NCBI GenBank assembly: GCA_036937835.1
Contig: CM072881.1
Span: 3,798,501-3,862,500, forward strand
Source: Pampus argenteus
Taxonomy: Eukaryota; Chordata; Actinopteri; Scombriformes; Stromateidae
Direction: 5' to 3'
DNA: 64,000 nucleotides
Within the stretch, counting starts at the first letter, position 1, and every line of letters starts with the position of its first letter. The position numbers were made by a program, and so were the translations under genes. This document shows, piece by piece, positions 47,201 through 58,173 of the stretch. The notes beneath the pieces were generated by a model that saw nothing but the letters and a program-made list of their open reading frames with translations, was not told the origin of the DNA and ran no database searches.

Positions 47201-50200
47201 TTTTATTAATGCATTATTTGGAACTAAAACTAAACATAAAACACTAAAACACATACATTTATGCTCCCATGTCTATTGGGATTCTGTTTCCTCTTGCTAA
47301 ATTAAACTAGACAGTAAGTCTGCTACAGCCTAATTCAACAGTATAAGTTACCATGGTTACTGAGCAAGGAATCCTATAAGTCACAATATGTTGGTCATCG
47401 TGCTAAATTCTGCCAGAATAGCACATACCTATAACGTTTTATATACCTGAACTTCACATGTTGGGTAATTTAATTATGGATATATACTCATTTTTTTAAG
47501 AAAGAAAATGTATGAAACATTATTCTAGCTATAACTATCAATAGATTATATGTAATTTGCTACTTCAAATAAAACAAACATATGTAATTTATTATTAAGA
47601 TTAAAACATTTTATTACACTGTCAATACTTCGAGGTATTTATATTTTAGATTCCACTTCCACTTTTTACCAGAAGTTCAAAACGCAGACGGCCCCTGCTG
47701 CTGAGTGACAGCTAAACTGGATGCAGGAATAAAGTTTGTTGACAAAATCTGCACAGCGAGAGCCATGCTTCAAACAAAGCATGCGATAAACCATGTACAG
47801 GCTTAAAATAACAGCTGAAGGCATTCTTTCACATTAGAAGCTGAGAGCGGTTCATGACAGGATCTGCAGAAGAGAAAACCTGATGAAATATGTCTGTCTG
47901 TCGGTTCAGCTGTGGTACGAGGCTTCTCTGGTGCATCCCCAGACACAAACAAAACCAACCCGTTATTGACCACGACAGATCTATAATTGATGTCTTAACT
48001 GTAATGAGCAGCTCAATTCACATTCTCAGCCAGAATCTGATGGCTGGTCAAACAGAATGGCATTAAGCACAATTTTTGCGGGTTAAAAAGATTTTGAGAG
48101 TGAGGTGGGACACAAACAGAATTTAGAAAAGAGAGTCCACTGCGTTCCCAGCGGAAATAACACCCCAGACTTTTCAACCTGCATATTTGCAGAACAAACA
48201 TTTGTCTCGGGTTGTTTTACTTTTTCAATAGACCATTGCTTGAAAAGTTAAAAAAAAAAAATCCAGACATATGATTTTCTCTGTCATTTCCATTTTACTG
48301 TTAAAGAGGTCACCCGGTGCTGGAGAACTCGAAGCACTCATTTTCCCGTCAGTATCTGTCAGGTACACCACACATCTCACCGGGATACCAGGGGAGGGAC
48401 AGCCTCCTCCACAGAGCCCACCACCACAGAGACCTGTCAATCAGCTGGACCTCCGCTCCGTCAGCCCACACACACTGCATGAAGCATTCAGCCTCACTGA
48501 AGGAAGGTGTTTGGGAAAATAATAACAACCACTGGATACGCTGTCTTAGTTTCTCTTTTGTTCCCTCTGATATACAGTTTTATATTAAATTAAATTAAAA
48601 GAACACACAAAACAAAGTGACGAGGTTCAGACAGGAGTGGGCTTGTGTTGCTATACACTGAATTCAGGAGATTGTATGGAGGTAATACGCAGATTTAAGA
48701 CTTTCTATGGTTACAAAGAGTATTTCAACCTGGTCATCACCCTTCACAAAACCTGCGTTATGCAACAATCCTCACCTCCATTTCACTACAATCAATATTA
48801 GCTTGTGCCTGGTTTTGCCAGAACAGGCTATTTAAATAGTCTATACAATCTATTATCAACAGTCTATATAAATATCAACTATTGTCTTTAAAGGATTCAC
48901 AATAACCAATGAAAATACATAAAACATAATGAAAATAATGTATAAGAGGCTCTTTCTAACATCAGAGATGGCTGTGATGCATGAATGATGCAGAAGGAAG
49001 GTGGTAATGTTGTTTGGTGAGGCGCAATGGAAAAAAGATGACGACAACAACAACAACCCTAGATGTTTTGTTGAGCAAGTTATTTGAAAAGTGTAAATGC
49101 ACAGAGACTAAACTGATATCAACCCTACATCATACCACCTAGTTGTAATCCCTGCCACTATTTTGTTCTAGTCAAATTTATAGGAGGCAAACTGTGACCT
49201 CTAGTGCTGAAGTCATTTTAAGGACGACCAATCAGATTAAGCGCTTCAAAAATTCTGCTAACTGCCTGGTGTTAGCTTTAAAACTATTAATGCAGCCATT
49301 GTCAGAGCGCTTTATTAGTCACTCTACTCCTAATTAACATTCATATGACACAGCCTGCTGTTGTGTTTGGTTTTCATTCACTTCAAAGTCCTTTTTCATG
49401 TAGAGTTTCTAATATTTTATTCACCATCTGTACGTTTTTTCCTCATCTGCTCATCTCGTTACATATGGGTGTAATATGTGTGTGTACGCAGGCCTGTCAT
49501 CATTGCACTGGAGTGAAACTGACATGATCGCATTTATGATCTTCACCTAACTTCATCACGTCTCACCCACCAGAGTATAGCTGCTAATGGAGTCTTATAG
49601 CAGGCAGAGGGTGAAGTGAGGGCGGGTGGGCTTGCAGTCTTCTCCATTCATGAGGAAAAGGATGGATGTGCAAACAAAAATAAATATATAGATAAATAAA
49701 AACAAGGATTGAAGGCATCCGTCCTAATACAACACATTGACTGTAGTAACAATTTCTAAAAAGGGATGGGTCAGAGCTGAATAACAGTAGTAAACACTGC
49801 TTTTGGAACAATAACTAATTGAACATCCTCACAAGTCCAGTAGTTGGAGTATGTGCTGTGATGGAAACAATTATTTGCTCGGGTCAAACAAGTCATTAGT
49901 CCCAGGGAGTGGAAGGGATGTGGAAATCATTACTTACACTTGTATTTTTGTGTTAGCCTACAACTAAAAGTTATTGTAAATTAGTTAAATAAACTTCGAC
50001 TTATCCGACACACGTTTTGTTTTCGCTTATTGCGCCTTATGTGTGGACAATGACAGCAATTGACATGTTAATTGATACCGCGCCTTATAATATAACCAAT
50101 ATATAATTATAGCCCAAAAAATGCAGTAGTGTTTTGAAATCTTAAACCTGATATATGAATTGCATCAGATCATTAAGAATAAATGTGCAATGTCCAATTT

Positions 50201-50350
50201 CTGACACATTTCCAGATCATGATTAGGCTAGGCCGATAGTAAAGCTTATGTCCAGTGTGAAAAGCAAGTTGTGACTATTTTGTTTCATGACACAAGATTG
50301 CATTTTTATAGACTGCATTCATAACATATGATTATGTCATATTTGCTTTA
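41234..50350. other. Non-coding host DNA, no gene recognised
   Basis: About 9 kb without a supportable gene. Open frames are short and isolated. A segment at about 46,230-47,040 has the look of a degenerate dispersed element (it includes a tatataaac motif and tandem 'acacaggtg' wording), but I found no ends. Short CA/TG runs occur near 41,975 and 44,560. Confidence 0.4.
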
Positions 50351-50363
50351 TGACAGTACACTG

Positions 50364-50454
50364 GAATGTTCTCTATGTTCTCTTTGTTCACTGTGATCAC
50401 TATGATCACTATGATCACTATGATCACTTCTAGAATGTCAATATTATATATAAG
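50364..50454 (+). promoter_or_regulatory. Promoter of the coiled-coil gene: HSE-like sites, 9-bp repeats, TATA box
   Basis: GAATGTTC (50,364-50,371) and TTCTAGAA (50,428-50,435) both fit the heat-shock element half-site pairing (GAAnnTTC or TTCnnGAA). Four copies of TGATCACTA, the last incomplete, lie between them (50,394-50,427); each holds the palindrome TGATCA. The TATA box TATATATAAG (50,445-50,454) would place the start of transcription near 50,480, giving a 5' UTR of about 140 nt before the ATG at 50,617. Heat-shock control is an inference from motif match only. Confidence 0.5.
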
Positions 50455-50616
50455 TGAAACACCTGAAAGTAAGACACAGACTCAACATTGACTTGTCAAG
50501 TGAACTGCGAAACATTTGTGTCTTCAGCAAAAGCAATTTATTCGATTCCAGATAGATCTCACATCTATTAATTGTGTTCTGTCAATTGTGGATAATTTTC
50601 TGAATCCTAACTCGCA

Positions 50617-53230
50617 ATGGAACGAAGAATGACCAGATCCAACAAGGTAAGAAGTTCACACCAGGAGACACTTTGGCAAATTTTGTTCACAGCTGCACTT
50701 CTGTACAAGACCACACATGTTTTTATCAGCTTCATATCGTGTCTGAAGCTCATACAAATATACAAATATAGTTTGATCAGTTTGTTTATAATCAACGGTG
50801 ATGTTACATTTCACACAAATGTACAAGTTAATTGGGTCTGAATGCCTCAACAGTAAAGACATTTACTAACTGAATGGTTCAAATATAAAATGAAACTGTA
50901 TGTATTCTGTGATATGAAAATGTCATCATGTGTTTCTATGTTCATGTTGCACAGGACTATAGCAGAGGAATGGAGGACATGAGGAGAGTGATGGAGGGTG
51001 ATATGAAAGAAATGGAGGAAAAGTTGAGAACAGCCGCTAAGATCATGGTCCTGGAGGAAAGAGAGTCCTGGAAAAGCAACCAACAGCAGCTCCAGCAGGA
51101 AAACATGTCCCTGCAGAGTCAGCTTTGCACGTCTGAAGAAGCCATCAGGACACTGGAGGCGCAGCTTATTGAGAAGGACAAAGTTCTCAGCAGGGCCATT
51201 AAAAAAAGAAAGGCTCGTACTCAAGCTCACATCGACACCCTGGCTCTGCTGACCAGCACACAGTCCGCTCTGAAGCAGAGCCAATGTAGATGTGACGAGC
51301 TTGAGAAAGATCTCCAGAAGCTGTCGGGAAGAGAGAACTGCCAGAAAGAGTTGGATCAGATAGAAGACAAAGAGAACACCTGGAAGAAGAGGCTGGCAGA
51401 GACAGACAAGAGACACCAACAGGAACTCTCTGAGACAGAAGAGAGCTACCAAAAGGTGTTGTCTCAGATGAAAGAGAGCTTCAACAAGGAGCTCTCAGAG
51501 AAAGAGAACACCTGGAGGAAGAAACTGGCAGAAAGAGACGAGACACACCAAGAGGAACTCTCCGTAAAAAAAGAGGATTACCAAAAGGTGTTATCTCAGA
51601 TCGAAGAGAGCTTCAACAAGGAGCTCTCAGAGAAAGAGAACACCTGGAGGAACAGACTGGCAGAGAGAGACGAGAGACACCAAGAGGAACTCTCTGAAAC
51701 AGAAGAGAGCTACGAAAAGGTGTTATCTCAGATGGAAGAGAGCTTCAAAAAGGAGCTCTCAGAGAAAGAGAACACCTGGATAAAGAGGCTGGCAGACAGA
51801 GACCAGAGACACCAGCAGATAGAAGCGAGCTTCAAAAAGGAGCTCTCAGAGAGAGACAAGACCTGGTTGAAGAAACTGGTGAAGACGGAGGAGATACACC
51901 AAAAGGAAATCTCTGAGACAGAAGAGAGCTACCAAAAGGAGTTCTCTCAGATGGAAGAGAGCTTCAAACAGGTGCTCTCAGAGAAGGAGAACAACTGGAA
52001 GAAGAGGCTGACAGAGAGAGACGAGAGACACCAACAGGAACTCTCAGAGAAAGAAGAGAGCTACCAAAAAGTGTTGTCTCGGATGGAAGAGAGCTTCAAA
52101 AAGGAGCTCTCAGAGAAAGACAAGACCTGGTTGAAGAAACTGGTAGAGACTGAGGTGATACACCAAGAGGAACTCTCCGAGACAGAAGAAAGCTACCAAA
52201 AGGAGTTCTCTCAGATGGAAGAGAGCTTCAAACAGGTGCTCTCAGAGAAGGAGAACAACTGGAAGATGAGGCTGGCAGAGAATGATGAGAGACACCAACA
52301 GGAACTCTCTGTAAAAGAAGAGGGCTACCAAAAGATGTTGTCTCAGATAGAAGAGAGCTTCATCAAGGAGCTCTCAGAGAAAGAGAACACCTGGAGGAAG
52401 AAACTGGTAGAGAGAGACGAGAGACATCAACAGGAACTCTCTGAAAAAGAAGAAATTAACCAAAGGGTGTTCTCTCAGATGGAAGAGAGCTTCAACAAGG
52501 AGCTTTCAGACAACACCTGGAGGAAGAAACTGGCAGAGTACGATGAGAGACACCAAGAGGAACTCTCTGTAAAAGAAAAGGGTTACCAAAAGGTGTTGTC
52601 TCAGATTACAGAGAGCTTCAACAAGGAGCTCTCAGAGAAAGAGAACACCTGGAGGAAGAAACTGGCAGAGAGAGACGAGACACACCAAGAGGAACTCTCC
52701 GTAAAAAAAGAGGATTACCAAAAGGTGTTGTCTCAGATCGAAGAGAGCTTCAACAAGGAGCTCTCAGAGAAAGACAACACCTGGAGGAACAGGCTGGCAG
52801 AGAACGATGAGAGACACCAAGAGGAACTCTCTGATAGAGACACTTTCCTGAAGGAGTACCTTGAAAGAACCAGAACGGTGGTCGCTGATTGGAAGTCTAA
52901 AGAACAGCAGTGGGAAAAGCAACGGAAAGAGCTGGAAGAGACACTGTTGATGAAAGAACAGACGTGGATTCACAAGGAGGCAGAGAGCAAAGCAGAGATC
53001 CAACTACTGACTGAGCAAAACACCAATCTTCAGGTACGCTGACTCAGCTTTTTTTCATTCTAACAATTTATTTCAGATTCAGATTTGAAAGGGAAATTAA
53101 AATATGCTGTTTTTCTCTGTTTTTCTCTTTTCAGAAGCGCAAGATGGAAAAAGAGAAGAAGCGGATGTTCTGGAGCCGAAAACCCACGCACTTACACGAC
53201 CGAACCCCCCCATCCCCACCACACACATAA
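50617..53230 (+). CDS. Three-exon gene for a 44-residue-repeat coiled-coil protein
   Basis: Exon 1 is 50,617-50,646 (MERRMTRSNK), with donor AAG|GTAAGA. Exon 2 is 50,955-53,033 (693 codons), between GTTGCACAG and CAG|GTACGC. Exon 3 is 53,135-53,230, after TTTTCTCTTTTCAG, and encodes 31 residues with a basic stretch (KRKMEKEKKR) before TAA. Both introns are in phase 0, and the joined product is 734 residues. Almost the whole protein should be a long coiled coil. After an N-terminal segment of about 150 residues come about 12 repeats of 44 residues, each built around ELSEKENTW, KKLAERDERHQ and EESYQKVLSQMEESF. One repeat is shortened. No signal peptide or membrane segment is seen, so a cytoplasmic structural or scaffold role is possible. 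I do not recognise an orthologue; trichohyalin- or golgin-like annotations would rest on composition only. Confidence 0.8.
51350..52845 (+). repeat. Tandem 132-bp coding repeats
   Basis: About twelve copies of a 132-bp unit (44 codons) inside exon 2, recognisable by a Trp codon in each (variants ENTW, NNW, KTW). Two distant stretches (around 51,470-51,660 and 52,610-52,800) are nearly identical, which suggests recent duplication or exchange within the array. The sense strand is strongly purine-rich. Confidence 0.85.
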
Positions 53231-53331
53231 CCAAACCCTAATCCCCCTCACCACCACAGACACACACACACACACACATAACCAAAACCTAAACCCCCCC
53301 CTCCCCCTCACCACCACCACCACCACAGACA

Positions 53332-53362
<31 letters not shown>

Positions 53363-53436
53363 GACCAAACCCCCACCCAACCACACACACACACACACAC
53401 ACGACCCCCCACCCTACCACCCATTAAAAAAATAAA
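53231..53436 (+). repeat. C/A-rich 3' UTR with CA and CCA arrays, ending in a poly(A) signal
   Basis: Short tandem blocks (cacataaccaaacc, CACCACCAC, long ACAC runs) fill the 3' UTR right after the stop. AATAAA at 53,431-53,436 is followed by a GT-rich stretch (gtgacagtgtgtttt), a good poly(A) site, so this marks the end of the coiled-coil gene. The long frame open across this tract on the plus strand is a repeat artefact. Confidence 0.7.
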
Positions 53437-53576
53437 ACAATTAAAAATAACTAACTGTGACAGTGTGTTTTATTAATGTCTGTGTTTTAAACTGTGATGT
53501 TTCTCTCACACATCAAGCAAACAAGCAGCTGTTTGGGGGCAGGTGTTGTCCAGGAAGCCTCTAAAGCAGTTATTCT

Positions 53577-54290
53577 TAACCATAGGGCTGCGGCCCAAAC
53601 TTGGGCCCCGAGCGCCACCTAGTGGGTCGCAAAAAAAATCAGTTTTGTACGTGTGGGCCGCGGGACGCAATAACAACTCCCAACCATGTTGTGGCGCTAA
53701 TGCATCAGTCAGTTGTTACTTTAACCAGCTCCATAAATAAGGAGAAGAAGACACTCAGCTAGCTGTAAACAAACAAGATGGAGAAATATTTAAAACGAAA
53801 AAATGAAGACGACCCCCCGCCAAAAAGTAAATTTTTGCGCAAGTACAATCCCGACTTCATTAAGTACGTAAACGGAGGTAGCGAGGCAGTGCCGAGAGCC
53901 CAGTGTGTGGAGTGTGGGTTAATGCTTTCTAACGGAGCACTTAAGCCGTCAAAACTACACCTAGAGACCAAGCATCCGACGCTTGTGGGAAAGCCGGTGG
54001 AATTTTTCAAGAGAAAAGAAGATGGGCTGCAGATGCAGAAAAGATCAATCGTGTCACTGACTGGCAACTCTAAAAGTGCACTGAAAGCTAGCTACCTCAT
54101 AGCCAGACGTGTGGCACAAAGTAAGAAACCATTCACCATAGCGGAGGAGTTGGTTCTGCCTGCTGCTGTTGATATGTGCTGTGAGATGATCGGAGAGGCC
54201 GCTGCAAAGAAGCTGCTGACCATCCCACTCTCAAACGACACTGCGAGTCACCTTATCGCGGACATGGTGTAACCACAATAAAAGGAGAAA
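53577..54290 (+). mobile_element. hAT (Charlie-like) transposon fragment, left end
   Basis: It begins CAGTTATTCTTAACC, resembling hAT terminal repeats of the CAGTGGTTCTYAACC type, and is preceded by a possible 8-bp target site, CTCTAAAG (53,569-53,576). It contains the N-terminal part of a BED-finger transposase frame. I could not find a matching right end or a second CTCTAAAG downstream, so the right end is lost or very diverged. The right border given is approximate. Confidence 0.55.
53778..54272 (+). pseudogene. BED-finger hAT transposase, N-terminal fragment
   Basis: The 164 residues start MEKYLKRKN, the typical opening of the ZBED5/FAM200/SCAND3-like group of domesticated and transposon hAT proteins. 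A BED-type zinc finger lies at about 43-67: C-x2-C (CVEC), then H-x4-H (HLETKH). The frame ends early, after a helical segment (TIAEELVLPAAVDMCCEMIGE) that normally leads into the catalytic domain; that domain is absent. An AATAAA follows the stop by a few bases. It may be transcribed as a DNA-binding-only protein, but a truncated transposon relic is more likely. Confidence 0.7.
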
Positions 54291-54684
54291 TATTACCTCT
54301 TTATTTCCACCTAGAGTGTATGCAAGTGTACCTATAAAAACAGTAACTTTATTTTAATATATCACTTGAAAATAGATTTTATTAGGATTATTATTTTTTT
54401 TGCAATATATAGCAGGACAAATTCTAAAAAAACATCTGCCGTTTTCTAAATAACATTTGACAAATTATGTATAAAAATTATGTTAGCACATTGCAATAGA
54501 GGATTACATCTTATCTCCCATGAATCTTCCTGTAAATTATAACATTTTTATGAACATGTCATATGACAGTCAACAAGGTCCATTGAGCTTGTTTTTTTAT
54601 TATTTTCGATGAAGAAAAAACATCATGTAGTATATTTTTGAGTCTACTTTAGTTGAACTTATAGGAACTCGCAGAGTAAACAGA
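54291..54684. other. AT-rich spacer before the endogenous retrovirus
   Basis: Nothing recognisable; several A/T runs. The left border with the retroviral LTR is uncertain. Confidence 0.4.
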
Positions 54685-55142
54685 TGTCTTAAGTAATACA
54701 TTGGAGAAAGCTTTTAGCACCATAGAATTGAGCAATTGGCTGTCATCTTGATGCCAACTATTTCTGTATGCCTCCCCATTTAAGGTATACAGGTTAAGAT
54801 TGCTGCAAGCCCATGAGATGACGATATCTAGGCCTACACCCCTGGTCATCATTACCAAATACGGAAGGATGTAGGGTGAAATGTTCATAACATTAATATG
54901 TAATCGCTTCATTTGCATATCACTATATAGCAGGGCAACGCCTTAACACAGTGAGAGAATCGGGGCTGCAATCTGACCATAGGGACCTCAGCAGTCTTTA
55001 ATCTGACCTCAAGGATTCTCTCCACGCACTCAGAGTATGTGATGGCTTAGAATAAAGGAAGGAGCATTCCTTAAGAAAGAAGCCGGGTTCTGCCTATTCT
55101 TTTCACTCAAACAAGCACGAGGAAAGTCGTTAATACACGACA
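54685..55142 (+). repeat. Probable 5' LTR of the endogenous retrovirus
   Basis: The borders are proposed from TGTC (54,685) and GACA (55,142), which would be inverted ends. Without the 3' LTR this cannot be confirmed. Promoter and poly(A) elements lie inside: octamer ATTTGCAT (54,911-54,918), TATATAG (54,924-54,930) and AATAAA (55,051-55,056), the usual U3-R order. Confidence 0.5.
54911..54930 (+). promoter_or_regulatory. Octamer and TATA box of the retroviral LTR
   Basis: ATTTGCAT, the octamer bound by POU/Oct factors, stands 5 nt before TATATAG. This compact pair would form the core promoter, with transcription starting near 54,955. Confidence 0.55.
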
Positions 55143-55151
55143 GAAAATTCC

Positions 55152-55169
55152 TGGCACCCCAGATGGGAC
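55152..55169 (+). other. Probable retroviral primer binding site
   Basis: TGGCACCCCAGATGGGAC starts with TGG, the complement of the tRNA CCA end, shortly after the LTR. Its start resembles lysine-tRNA sites (TGGCGCCC), but the rest diverges, so the primer tRNA is unresolved. Confidence 0.5.
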
Positions 55170-58100
55170 CTTGCATCTGAAAAAACTCCAGCTCTCCAAC
55201 CCCAGTGAGAGAGGGAGACAGACAGCTGTTAGAGGTGAGTCTTGTCTCTTTTTCCTTTTTATGGTTGGAGAGGCTTTGGAGGCCTCAGACAGAGCGAACG
55301 TGTGCTTGAGTGAGAAAGAGTGCAGAATAGCTTAATTAATGAGGTCCCTAAAAACTGAATTGTAATGAGAAAGAGAAGAGTCTCACAATTGGAAGCGCTA
55401 AATTTAAGGTTTTATGAAGTAAAGAACAGTTAGAAGAAATATAATTGAAAATATGTGTGCAAAAATTTGAGGCTAAAATTCTCATTATGGAGATCCTTTA
55501 AAGACGTATCCGGCGTCTGGGATTTAGTGCAGCCCTAAGCTTGGTACGCGCATTGGAGACCAAAAGATTAATGGTGATGAAAGTCGCACATATTATTTGA
55601 ACCTATAGATGCGTGTGCGAATTGGAAAAGGCCTAGGCAAACTATAAAAGGTAGGGTGTAAGGTAAGTATGTATTTAGGAAGTCGCACGCCCAAATTAAG
55701 AAGTATAAGAGATTAAGAGTTGTGCCTGATCAGCACTAAAAGTTCTATAGAGAAAAGAAGTTATAACAGAGAAGAGCTCGGTGACGTTAACTGATTACAT
55801 TCTTGTCTTTCGTACTGTATTGGGAGGACGACGTGAGGATTCCGCAGGAGAAAGGTTACTCCTGCGAGTGTACGAAACGGAGATCTGAAGACAACAAAGG
55901 TTGGCGTATCTTAGTTACTGATGTGGAATTCCTGGTTAATTTTGACGACCTTTTTAATCTAAAGTCGTCTGAAGGCCTTGTATAGCAGCTGCCCCCTCCC
56001 TTCTCTGCTCCCTTCTCTGCTCCTTCCCAGTTGCTCTAAGTTTTTTTCCTTTTTCTCCCTCTCACACACACACCCTGTCTAATATAAACAAAGAGGAACA
56101 CACAGACACACAGAGCTACACACACACCCATAGGCTCATGTGAAGGGGACTGTCCAGCTTCTACCTTGCTGAAACTCGGGGGGCTAGAGCGTGCGAGTGA
56201 CCCTCCAACAAAACTCACCCTATATGGCGTTTGCCGCGCACCAGCCGTAAATTGGGCGTGTCCAGGCACGAAAACTGGACAAGGCCCTAAGCCCGGTCAG
56301 TGCGTGAACGGGCCCAGTCAGGAAGTTGCGTGTGGGGTTCCGAGGGCGTGATAGTGCCTCGTGACGACATACACACACACACACTCACACACACCCTTCT
56401 CCCTATCTCTCTTTCTTTCTCCTCTTATTTTGCCGCTATTGTTGTTTGTAGCTTGTTTTTGGGAAGTTTGTGTTTTTAGATTGTTTTCTTGTACATATTT
56501 TCGTTTGTCTGTCTTGATTGGAAGTTTGCTAAGTGTCATGTTGTTAGTGTGATGGCATGTGTGTTTGCTGAGTGAGTCTAGTGTTAATTAGTTGATTAGC
56601 TGCTGGTTGTAAATAAAAATTGATTTTTGCACTATTTTAATGTGACCAATTTTTGACCTGACTACAGACTGACTTTTTGACTTGTTTTGGAGCTAATGAT
56701 AGTTATTTTGCTTGTTTTGATTACTTGTTTAATTGTTTATAAATAGAAGTGTGGATGAGCATAACTGATACTTGCTAATAGCTGAACTGTTTATTGGCTA
56801 GACTAGCTGTATTGCTTGTTTGATCACTTTGGTTGCTTGATTAAGAAAATTGTTTGAATGAATGGATATTGATTTGATGAATGACTGATTGGTGGGTGCA
56901 GGACTGATTGTTGAGCTGCTTGATTGACAAGTGATTGATTGACAGGTGTGATTGAGTGTTTGGGTGATATATTCATTGCTTTGATTGATTGCAAATTAAT
57001 TGATTTAATTAAGTGGTTGTTTGATTTATTGAATAATTGATTTATTGATTGATTTGAGTAGTTGATTTGATTGTTGATTTGATTGATTGCTTAATTGAGC
57101 GATTCGCTTGATTAATTGATTGAATGGTTGTTTGATTAATTGATTGGTTGACTGATTTGATTGATTGATTGATTGGTTGATTGACGTGATTGACTGTTTG
57201 ATTGAATGATTGATTAATTGATTGCTTGATTTATTGATTGGTTACTGATTGATTTATTGATCTGATTGATTGGCTGATTTATTGATCATTGATTCCATGT
57301 TTTGGGCATTTGTTTTGCCTGATTTAATAAATTTTAGCTAGTAATTAGCACTGGATCCAATTGATGATAAAATAGTTTATGGTTACATTTTGATTTATTG
57401 GCTTACAGTTCTCTTATCAGCTTATTGAGGTTGCAGAAGACTAACATAGTTGAGTGGAATTGAATAATTGATTATTGATAAATCTATTTAAAACAAGGAT
57501 TGCCGATTTGGGGAATTGGAATTTGACCATCCCATACTAAACTAATTATAACTAAACTAACTTTTGATATTAAAATTTGATTTAATCAATTAAAATAAAC
57601 ATAACCACACTGGTGTCCATTGCCTTACCTCCATAGTTATATAAGTCTCTTTATAATACAGATGACATTTTAAACAAGTGCTGAAACATTAAAACAAATA
57701 TATATTTGCACATGATATACACATCCAGCATATGACATTGTTGCATCACTGACTCTCTTAAAATACATGAATAAATTAAGGTTGTTCACTAGCAATGATG
57801 GTTTCTGATCTGCGCACAATTTAAGGCATTTAATTTAAACACCTGAAAAAATGAAATAACGTCTAAAACGTGGATTGAATAAATAATGTTGGGAAAAAAG
57901 GTGAATTAAGTATTGCCTGTTTAGACTCAGAAAGGGTGTTTGAATAAAACAATTTTGACAAACTGTTGGTTTACTCTTCTTTTTGGGGGCCATAAGAAGT
58001 GTTTTGAATAAAGAATTTTTGGAAAAACGGGTGGTCTATTGTTTATTTCGGGGATTGCATAATAACTTAAGTACAAGGAGGCTACAGTGTAAAACAAAGA

Positions 58101-58173
58101 TCTGAACCTTCCGCTTTCCAATTTTCCTGTACAAATGTTAAAGAAACTGAAAAATAAAAACTCCAGTGTGGCA
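55170..58173 (+). other. Unusually long retroviral leader (about 3 kb)
   Basis: A strong donor, AGAG|GTGAGT, at 55,235 could serve spliced messages. No long frame is found up to gag. The stretch 56,830-57,310 is low complexity, built of TTGATTGA-type repeats, and CA-rich and CT-rich runs occur at 56,060-56,130 and 56,365-56,425. Some epsilonretroviruses carry an accessory gene between leader and gag; this segment could be a decayed remnant of one or a later insertion. Confidence 0.5.

Noticed and set aside
50847..51452. 201-residue Leu-rich frame on the minus strand
   Set aside because: It is the antisense shadow of the coiled-coil exon, caused by its biased codon use.
53085..53435. Thr/His/Pro-rich 116-residue protein
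   Set aside because: It covers an intron end, exon 3 in another frame, and the CA-rich 3' UTR. The exon 3 reading in phase with exon 2 explains the region better.
55803..55985. Accessory retroviral gene in the leader
   Set aside because: Only 60 residues, no domain, and no second candidate nearby; kept only as part of the long-leader observation.
56830..57310. Satellite or origin built of TTGATTGA units
   Set aside because: The units are irregular and drift in phase; low-complexity slippage is a sufficient explanation.
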